Assembly: GCA_902494295.1 (NCBI GenBank)
Contig: CABUSL010000115.1
Coordinates: 1 to 6,738, forward strand
Direction of reading: 5' to 3'
DNA length: 6,738 nucleotides
Source: an uncultured Collinsella sp.
GTDB lineage: Bacteria > Actinomycetota > Coriobacteriia > Coriobacteriales > Coriobacteriaceae
The translations under genes were made by a program, and so were the position numbers. The notes under the pieces are model-generated. The model had not been told where the DNA came from, did no database searches, and was given only the letters and a program-made list of their open reading frames with translations. Positions 1 to 4,235 of the stretch are shown here, piece by piece. Each line of letters opens with the position of its first letter. Positions within the stretch are counted from its first letter, which is position 1.

Positions 1-125
1 CGACTGGGGCGAAGGTGATATAGGACGACGCCGGCGATGGCGAGGGCGCGGAGCCCGTCGAGCGCGACGATGCGTTGGTTGCGTTGAGGCGCGGCATGTG
101 CGGCGCCCGTGGGTGTGTTTTGCAT
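1..125 (-). CDS. Acyltransferase family 3 (OafA/YrhL-like) membrane protein, N-terminal part
   Basis: Only the first 41 codons are inside the window; the gene runs off the left edge. The visible protein begins with a short polar leader (about 18 residues, rich in Gln, Asn, Ala and Thr). It then reads RIVALDGLRALAIAGVVLYH, the signature of the first transmembrane helix of acyltransferase-3 proteins, including the conserved Asp-Gly-Leu-Arg-Ala and the His at its end. Family members are multi-pass membrane enzymes that O-acylate (usually acetylate) cell-envelope sugars, peptidoglycan or exported glycans. The ATG at 125-123 is supported by GGAGGA (132-137) six bases upstream. The gene lies 240 bp downstream of crr on the same strand, which is too far to assume co-transcription. 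A TAGACT-like -10 lies just upstream, but with no convincing -35. The acceptor substrate cannot be judged from this fragment. Confidence 0.85.
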   Translation of the reverse strand, partial: MQNTPTGAAHAAPQRNQRIVALDGLRALAIAGVVLYHLRPS

Positions 126-257
126 CGATCTTCCTCCAATGTCGACCTAGCAGTCTAGCGCTCTGCGCGGACAAGGGAAGGGGGTTCGTGCGGTTGAACA
201 ACATGCCGCGGGGCGAGGCCTCGCTACGCAAAAGCCGCACCTGCGTTGATACTCGGC

Positions 258-295
258 TGTCTATATAGAAACGTTTCAGAACCTCTACATAGACA
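258..295. repeat. Imperfect 11-bp inverted repeat in the crr/acyltransferase gap
   Basis: The left arm TGTCTATATAG (258-268) and right arm CTACATAGACA (285-295) pair with a single G-T wobble around a 16-nt interior. The interior contains most of the palindrome GAAACGTTTC. No T-run follows on either strand, so it is a poor intrinsic terminator. It could be a binding site for a dimeric regulator or a weak 3' structure of the crr transcript. The remainder of the 126-365 gap shows no gene that I can support. Confidence 0.4.
268..277. promoter_or_regulatory. Candidate operator, palindrome GAAACGTTTC (copy 1)
   Basis: This is a perfect 10-bp palindrome with a central CG, the style of core recognised by LacI-family sugar regulators. 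The identical palindrome occurs at 980-989 in the crr leader. It overlaps the TATATA stretch at 262-267, which could serve as a -10 on the minus strand toward the acyltransferase, though no good -35 accompanies it. The regulator is not encoded in the window, so the role is inferred. Confidence 0.4.
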
Positions 296-365
296 TAGGC
301 AAAAACAACAACACAGATGCGGCAAAGACGTACGGGTGGTTGAGCCTTTATGCGATGATGCTCGG

Positions 366-929
366 CTACTTGGTCTTGGCAACCAGCAGCGGATCGCCAA
401 GCTTGACGAGCGGGTTGCCGCCGATAAGCGTTCCAGACTCGCCGACATGGTCGATGCTCTTGAGGCGGTCGAGCTCAGAGACGATGACGGTCACGATGTC
501 CTCGTGGCCGGCGGCCTTGATGGCGTCGCGGTCGAAGCTGATGAGCGGCTGGCCCGCCTTGACCACATCGCCCATCTCGACAAAGCGGGCAAAACCCTTG
601 CCGTTCATTTCCACGGTGCCCAGGCCAACATGGATAAACACGCGTAGGCCGTCCTCGGTAATCATGCCGATGGAGTGGTTGGTGACGGTGGTGGCGCCGA
701 TACGGCCGTTGGCGGGGGCGTAAATGGTGCCGGTAATGGGCTCGATGCCATAGCCCTGGCCGAGCATGCCCGAGGCGATGGTCTCGTCGGGGACCTCACT
801 CAGATTGACGAGCACGCCGTTGACGGGAGCGTAGATGACGCCTTCGCGGGTGGCGAAGCTTGCTGCGGGCGGAACGGACGCCTCGCCCGACGAAGTGAAC
901 GTGGACTTGAGCGAATCGAGCAGACCCAT
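366..929 (-). CDS. crr: PTS glucose-type EIIA phosphocarrier (Crr / EIIA-Glc), stand-alone
   Basis: This 187-residue cytosolic phosphocarrier accepts phosphate from HPr and passes it to an EIIB domain of a sugar permease. In bacteria with this arrangement it can also act in carbon-source signalling. The active-site His is His100 in VFIHVGLGTVEMNGKGF; the second conserved His is His85 in TVTNHSIG. Both correspond to the two histidines of E. coli Crr (90 and 75). The N-terminus MGLLDSLKS resembles the amphipathic membrane-docking helix of E. coli Crr (MGLFDKLKS). The family core runs from about residue 30 to the end, so the protein is full length and not fused to EIIB or EIIC. I chose the ATG at 929 because of this N-terminus and GGAGG (935-939) five bases upstream. 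An in-frame ATG at 1007 would add 26 unrelated residues. No ptsH, ptsI or permease is in the window, so its sugar partner is unknown. Confidence 0.95.
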   Translation of the reverse strand: MGLLDSLKSTFTSSGEASVPPAASFATREGVIYAPVNGVLVNLSEVPDETIASGMLGQGYGIEPITGTIYAPANGRIGATTVTNHSIGMITEDGLRVFIHVGLGTVEMNGKGFARFVEMGDVVKAGQPLISFDRDAIKAAGHEDIVTVIVSELDRLKSIDHVGESGTLIGGNPLVKLGDPLLVAKTK

Positions 930-978
930 AGATGCCTCCAACGTATCAGGCGCGCATGTTGCACGCGTGTGGTTTGCC

Positions 979-1001
979 GGAAACGTTTCGTACGTGTTTC
1001 C
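979..1001. promoter_or_regulatory. Candidate operator in the crr leader (GAAACGTTTC copy 2)
   Basis: The palindrome GAAACGTTTC (980-989) is embedded in a 23-bp segment bounded by GGAAAC (979-984) and its inverse GTTTCC (996-1001), with CGTACG between them. It lies about 25-35 bases downstream of the start site implied by the predicted crr promoter, where a bound repressor would block transcription. The exact core is repeated at 268-277. A LacI-type regulator is a reasonable guess, but none is encoded here. Confidence 0.45.
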
Positions 1002-1020
1002 CAGCACGGTCAGCGCCCCT

Positions 1021-1049
1021 ATTTTACGCTGCCCAACGATACCTCTGAA
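1021..1049 (-). promoter_or_regulatory. Predicted promoter of crr
   Basis: On the minus strand, TTCAGA (1049-1044) and TAAAAT (1026-1021) are separated by 17 bp, a good housekeeping-sigma arrangement. Transcription would start near 1014 and leave a leader of about 85 nt carrying the 979-1001 candidate operator. In the rest of the 930-1175 gap I see a 10-bp palindrome TGATATATCA (1061-1070) and no convincing -35/-10 pair for the divergent hydrolase. Confidence 0.55.
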
Positions 1050-1175
1050 CAGCGATTTTGTGATATATCAGTTGAAGGCCAACTTATTGCGGGGGTGTTT
1101 CTGCGCCGCGGGCTCAAGTGGGGTACGCTAAGGTGCGAAAAACGAGTGCGCACGAATCGCACGGAGGGAGCACCT

Positions 1176-2075
1176 ATGATTATTGAGAACCATGCGCTGT
1201 GGGGCGAGGAGCCGACCGAGGAATATCCGGCGACGTTTACGTATCTGGGTGCCGAGCCGCTGCCCGACAAGCCCAATGGCCGCCGCCCCGCGGTAATTAT
1301 CTGCGGCGGAGGCGGGTTTACGCATATCGCTCCGCACGAGCAGGACCCGGTGGCGTTTGCATTTTTGGACCGCGGCTACCAGGCCTTTGTGCTCAACTAT
1401 GTGACGAGCGCCACGGGCGACGTGAGCTTTCCGCACCCGCAGGCGGACCTCGCCAAGATGGTCGCTACCGTGCGCGCCAACGCCGACGAGTGGCATGTCG
1501 ATCCCAAGCGCGTGTGCATTGTGGGTTTCTCGGCGGGCGGCATGATCTGCGCCTCATTGGCAACGCAGTGGAAGACCGGACCTTTCGCGGGCCTTGCCGG
1601 GGCTCGTCCGGAGGATATTCGTCCCGACGCCGTGGTGCTGGGCTATCCGTTGCTCGACCTTGCCTATGTGCGCGATATGCAGACGCGCGACCCGCGCATC
1701 GACCTGCGCGTGCCCAAGACGGGTGGCAAGACGGGGCGCGATTTGCTCAACGACTATCTGTCGATGGTGACGGGCGGCGAGGCGACCGATGAGCACTTGA
1801 CCGACATTTGCCCTACCACGCACGTTTCGCGCCAGATGCCCCCGACCTTTGTGTGGGGCGTTTCGGACGACAAGACGGCGCCGATCGCGCAGGTCTACCC
1901 GTTTGCGCAGCGCATGGCCGAGGAGGGCGTCGCTTGCGAGATGCACGTCTTTGACCAGGGCGGCCACGGCCTTTCGCTCGGCAACGCCAATACCGCGGTC
2001 GACAACGAGGACAAGCAGGTTTCCGTCCGTCCCTGGATCCGCCTGGCCTTCCGCTTCCTGGAGCGCCATCTGTAA
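1176..2075 (+). CDS. Alpha/beta-hydrolase, acetylesterase/BD-FAE-like carbohydrate esterase
   Basis: This 299-residue soluble alpha/beta-hydrolase has no signal peptide. In order: the oxyanion-hole strand and loop VIICGGGGFTHIAPHE (residues 40-55), the nucleophile elbow GFSAGG with Ser119, the acid-bearing loop WGVSDDKTAP with Asp232 as the likely catalytic acid, and GGHGLSL with catalytic His264. This pattern and length fit the Aes/BD-FAE/xylan-esterase-like group, which removes acetyl or feruloyl groups from sugars. The real substrate is not readable, and a lipase-like or peptidase-like member is possible. The ATG at 1176 follows GGAGGGAG (1163-1170) with good spacing. The frame is open upstream to 675, but that part is antisense to crr and has no support. 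It is transcribed divergently from crr; the first of two composite repeats begins 25 bp after its stop. Confidence 0.9.
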   Translation: MIIENHALWGEEPTEEYPATFTYLGAEPLPDKPNGRRPAVIICGGGGFTHIAPHEQDPVAFAFLDRGYQAFVLNYVTSATGDVSFPHPQADLAKMVATVRANADEWHVDPKRVCIVGFSAGGMICASLATQWKTGPFAGLAGARPEDIRPDAVVLGYPLLDLAYVRDMQTRDPRIDLRVPKTGGKTGRDLLNDYLSMVTGGEATDEHLTDICPTTHVSRQMPPTFVWGVSDDKTAPIAQVYPFAQRMAEEGVACEMHVFDQGGHGLSLGNANTAVDNEDKQVSVRPWIRLAFRFLERHL

Positions 2076-2099
2076 GAGGACGGACATCCCCTCAATAAC

Positions 2100-2162
2100 T
2101 TGCGGTGAAATAGTTCCTATTTAAGGCCTCAACCAGCCCAAGCAGGAACTATTCCACCGCAA
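2100..2162. repeat. Composite repeat copy 1: 63-bp inverted-repeat module
   Basis: The arms are 2100-2118 and 2144-2162 (19 bp, one G-T wobble) around a 25-nt loop. Each arm contains its own near-palindrome, GGAACTATTCC on the right arm, so it can fold on itself or pair with the other arm. TTCGGTTTT follows on the plus strand, so this copy could end the hydrolase transcript. The same 63-bp module recurs at 3856-3918 between two divergent genes, where no transcript should end. That argues it is a repeat element rather than a dedicated terminator. Confidence 0.85.
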
Positions 2163-2184
2163 TTTCGGTTTTGATGCCCCGCCC

Positions 2185-2446
2185 GGAAACTGCGTCCCGG
2201 TTTGGGCGGGGATTCCGGGATGCAGTTTCCCATAGGGCCTCGACTGGGAAAGTGCGTCCCGTTTCGGGCGGGGATTCCGGGTTGCATTTTCCGCAAGAGG
2301 CCTGTGTGGGAAACCATATCCCGTTTCGAGCCAGAATTCTGGGACGCAGTTTCCCCGAGAGGCCTCATCGAGAAACGGTATCCCGGAATTCGCCCGGATG
2401 GTGGGATGCGCTTTCCAGAAGGGCGCCGTTTGGGAAACTGTGACCC
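2185..2446. repeat. Composite repeat copy 1: 62-bp tandem array (4 units + half unit)
   Basis: Units start at 2185, 2247, 2309 and 2371, with a 14-bp terminal half unit GGAAACTGTGACCC at 2433-2446. The period is exactly 62 bp each time. A unit reads GGAAAC, a variable 4-6 bp, CCCG, a 15-20 bp core, GGGAtGCAGTTTCC, then a 16-bp linker usually containing AGGCCT. The two GGAAAC/GTTTCC halves form a hairpin of about 14-16 bp, best in unit 1. The stretch 2163-2498 contains nothing that I accept as a gene. Overlapping reading frames are open in several phases on both strands, as expected of a stop-poor GC-rich repeat. Confidence 0.9.
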
Positions 2447-2498
2447 GTGATCCACCGGGGACGGAGGAAAGCGGATCATTTTGGGTGGCGGCGGTCGG

Positions 2499-3722
2499 CT
2501 ATTTCAGCGTAATGCAGGATGCGAGGAGGTTGGCGTAATCATCGCCGCTCATTCCGAATGGCCTATCGTCGATTGTCTTTCCGTTCCACTCGCCATATGA
2601 CCCGCCCCAGACTCGAACTGTATGGCCCTGTGTATCGCCGAGCTCCTTATAAAAAGCGCATCCAACACCGGGCAGGCCATTTGTATCAGCACAGATGCCG
2701 AAGTTTGGACATAAGTTTGGGTTGTTTTTTCCGTTTGGATAAAAGCTATCTTTTGCGGTTACTAGGACCATGGTATATGCACCCATCCCATCCCCCTGGT
2801 CTGCATGGTCGGTTGTTTGAACCGTAAACTGATCGATGGGGAACCAGTCGGGAAGCACCATAGTGAAGTAATCGGTTTCGATGGTGCGCGCCTGCCTCGC
2901 CTCCTCGGCTTTCTTGGCCTCTTCCTCCGCCTGGCGCCTTGCCTCCTCCTCGGCCTGCTTTGCCGCCACGGCGTCGTCGCGGCGCTTGGTCGCGGCGGTC
3001 GCGAGCGCCTCGGCGTCAATATTGAGGCCGGCCTTCTTGGCGCCCTCGTCCTCCTCGGCGCACTTCTTTGCCGCGGCGATCTGGTCGTCGGTCACTTCGG
3101 GCGCCTCGATCGGCTCCAGCGCCACGTCGCCCGCGTCAATGGTCTTCTTCTCGGCGGCCTTTTCGCCCAACTTGATGTTGAGCTTGTCGGCGGGGACAGC
3201 GTAGATCGTGCCGTCGGCGGCGATAGGGGAGGCGGCGACCTCGACCTTGTAGCTTCCGCGCCGGAGCTCGACGCCCTCGCCGTCGCTGTCCACGTAGCGC
3301 ACGGCGTCGACCTTCTTGCCGCGCTCCTCCTTGCCCGTAATATGAACCGGCAGCCTGCTCGCGCCTGCCGAGGTGTCCCAGCCCTGGGCCGAGACGCTAA
3401 AGCGCACGGCGTGCTTTGCCGCGAGCGCCTCCTGCTCGGCCGCCTCCCGTGCCTGCTCAGGGGCGTAGATGCCGAAGTAGTATCCAGCGCCGCCGCCCGC
3501 GGCGAGCAGCGCGGCCACGACGGCGGCGATCAGGAGGGGCCTCTTTGAGCGCTTGGCCTTCGCCGGCGCCGGTGTAGTCGGCTGCGACTCGGCTGCCGGG
3601 GCGGATTGAAAGCCGCCCTGCGATTCGGCCGGTGCTTCACATTCGGCGGCGATGGGCTCTCCGCACACGGGGCAGAACCTGGTCCCGTCCTCGACCTTCG
3701 ACCCGCAATTTCGGCAGAACAT
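2499..3722 (-). CDS. Zinc-ribbon, single-pass membrane protein of unknown function
   Basis: This 407-residue protein opens with a zinc ribbon (Cys3, Cys6, Cys17, Cys20 in MFCRNCG and RFCPVCG). A Pro/Ala-rich linker (28-56), a basic stop-transfer patch KAKRSKRP and one transmembrane helix (about 62-85) follow. The rest should be extracellular: a beta-rich domain (about 105-205, with the pattern VHITGKEERGK and RRGSYKVEVAASPI), an Ala/Glu/Lys coiled coil (about 240-280), and a C-terminal domain (281-407) beginning TDYFTMVLPDWF with Cys338, 344, 355 and 403. The topology recalls zinc-ribbon membrane proteins such as YvbJ/TcaA, but I do not recognise a function. ATG 3722 follows GAGGGGAG (3730-3737) seven bases upstream; the in-frame ATG 3767 would place 15 residues before the ribbon. 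The part encoding the C-terminal domain is much more AT-rich than the coil region. Composite repeats lie on both sides. Confidence 0.85.
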   Translation of the reverse strand: MFCRNCGSKVEDGTRFCPVCGEPIAAECEAPAESQGGFQSAPAAESQPTTPAPAKAKRSKRPLLIAAVVAALLAAGGGAGYYFGIYAPEQAREAAEQEALAAKHAVRFSVSAQGWDTSAGASRLPVHITGKEERGKKVDAVRYVDSDGEGVELRRGSYKVEVAASPIAADGTIYAVPADKLNIKLGEKAAEKKTIDAGDVALEPIEAPEVTDDQIAAAKKCAEEDEGAKKAGLNIDAEALATAATKRRDDAVAAKQAEEEARRQAEEEAKKAEEARQARTIETDYFTMVLPDWFPIDQFTVQTTDHADQGDGMGAYTMVLVTAKDSFYPNGKNNPNLCPNFGICADTNGLPGVGCAFYKELGDTQGHTVRVWGGSYGEWNGKTIDDRPFGMSGDDYANLLASCITLK

Positions 3723-3788
3723 GTGCAGACTCCCCTCGATCGGCGCCCTCGCGAATACCGGGCACATTTCCTTCTGTCCTCATGCTAA

Positions 3789-3827
3789 GGGCGAACGCTC
3801 GCCCGTTGTTGCGCAACATTGGCGGGC
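3789..3827 (-). promoter_or_regulatory. Two overlapping hairpins upstream of the zinc-ribbon gene
   Basis: GGGCGA/TCGCCC (3789-3804, 4-nt loop) and a larger bulged structure, GCCCG (3801-3805) with CGGGC (3823-3827) around the perfect palindrome GTTGCGCAAC (3808-3817), share the bases 3801-3804. They therefore cannot both form. They lie 67-105 bp upstream of the ATG, within a possible leader. A regulatory switch or a protein site is possible; I see no convincing promoter hexamers here. Confidence 0.3.
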
Positions 3828-3852
3828 CCCCTTGCGACCCATTCGTCAGCTT

Positions 3853-3921
3853 AAGTTGCGGTGGAATAGTTCCTGATTTGGCAGGATGAAGCCTCAGCCA
3901 GGAACTATTCCACCGCAACTT
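3853..3921. repeat. Composite repeat copy 2: inverted-repeat module
   Basis: A perfect 23-bp inverted repeat (3853-3875 with 3899-3921) encloses a 23-nt loop. The part equivalent to copy 1 is 3856-3918, again exactly 63 bp with 19-bp arms and a 25-nt loop. It is followed, as in copy 1, by TTCG-TTTT and then the 62-bp array. It lies between the divergent zinc-ribbon gene and feoAB. The 25-nt loop resembles the copy-1 loop only when one of them is reverse-complemented. Confidence 0.9.
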
Positions 3922-3939
3922 CGTTTTGGCCTGCCGTCC

Positions 3940-4077
3940 GGAAACCGCATCCCAGTTTGAGCGTCGATTCCGGGACGTAGCTTCCGTAAGAGGCCTGCTT
4001 GGGAAACCATATCCCGTTTCGAGCCAGAATTCTGGGACGCAGTTTCCCCGAGAGGCCTCATCTGGAAACTGTGTCCC
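3940..4077. repeat. Composite repeat copy 2: 62-bp tandem array (2 units + half unit)
   Basis: Units start at 3940 and 4002, with the terminal half unit GGAAACTGTGTCCC at 4064-4077. The period is exactly 62 bp, as in copy 1. The second unit is part of a 63-bp stretch (4000-4062) identical to 2307-2369. The array ends 39 bp before the -35 of the feo promoter. The gene-free stretch 3723-4235 therefore holds the leader hairpins, this composite repeat and the feo control region. Confidence 0.9.
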
Positions 4078-4116
4078 TGAACTCTCCCACCTGTTCCCCT
4101 TGCACCAATCTGTCGA

Positions 4117-4146
4117 TTGAACATCGCTGCATGTTCGCGCTATCAT
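4117..4146 (+). promoter_or_regulatory. Predicted promoter of feoAB
   Basis: TTGAAC (4117-4122) and TATCAT (4141-4146) are 18 bp apart, placing transcription start near 4153. The candidate iron operator begins at the end of the -10 and covers the start site, as expected for repression when iron is plentiful. Confidence 0.6.
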
Positions 4147-4147
4147 G

Positions 4148-4193
4148 CATGGTTAAATTGGTTAGCCATGGCAAACGGTTAGCCATGGTGAAC
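4148..4193 (+). promoter_or_regulatory. Candidate DtxR/IdeR-type iron operator of feoAB
   Basis: GGTTAGCCATGG occurs twice as a direct repeat, 17 bp apart (4160-4171 and 4177-4188). GTTAGCCATGGCAAAC (4161-4176) is a near-palindrome with 7 of 8 pairs matching, and the second copy continues as GTTAGCCATGGTGAAC (4178-4193). CATGGTTAA (4148-4156) pairs with TTAGCCATG (4162-4170) as a further inverted pair. GGTTAGCC matches the half-site of the IdeR/DtxR box (GGTTAGSCTAACC), and ferrous-iron transporters in actinobacteria are commonly under such repressors. The regulator is inferred; its gene is not here. Confidence 0.5.
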
Positions 4194-4221
4194 ATAAATG
4201 CAACGCCTTGTGGGCGCCGGG

Positions 4222-4228
4222 GGAGGAG
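4222..4228 (+). promoter_or_regulatory. Ribosome binding site fixing the GTG start of feoAB
   Basis: GGAGGAG lies seven bases before the GTG at 4236. The competing in-frame ATG at 4185 has no such site and falls inside the candidate operator. Confidence 0.85.
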
Positions 4229-4235
4229 CACGGAC

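Noticed and set aside
675..1175. N-terminal extension of the hydrolase
   Set aside because: It lies antisense to the 5' half of crr, and the true start at 1176 has a strong ribosome binding site and the expected family N-terminus.
2100..2162. Dedicated terminator of the hydrolase gene
   Set aside because: The hairpin may function so, but the same module at 3856-3918 lies between two divergent genes where no transcript ends, so repeat element is the better primary label.
2185..2446. CRISPR array
   Set aside because: The repeats are contiguous 62-bp units with conserved and variable positions interspersed. There are no short constant repeats alternating with unrelated spacers, and no cas genes.
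2129..2479. Small protein genes within the 62-bp array, on both strands
   Set aside because: Several overlapping frames are open at once on both strands because the repeat lacks stops. None has a ribosome binding site or a protein-like pattern, and the 62-bp period shifts frame at each unit.
3720..3767. Upstream start (ATG at 3767) for the zinc-ribbon gene
   Set aside because: A GAGGA is present at a long spacing, but the zinc ribbon normally starts at or next to Met1. The ATG at 3722 has a better-spaced GAGGGGAG.
2100..4077. Insertion sequence or composite transposon carrying the zinc-ribbon gene
   Set aside because: There is no transposase, the flanking repeats are arrays with internal symmetry rather than IS ends, and I see no target-site duplication.
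3894..4124. Small protein gene antisense to the second repeat array
   Set aside because: It resembles the frame over the first array only because the DNA repeats are shared.
4185..4187. ATG as start of feoAB
   Set aside because: It has no ribosome binding site and falls inside the repeated operator. GTG at 4236 has an ideal site and begins exactly at the FeoA domain.
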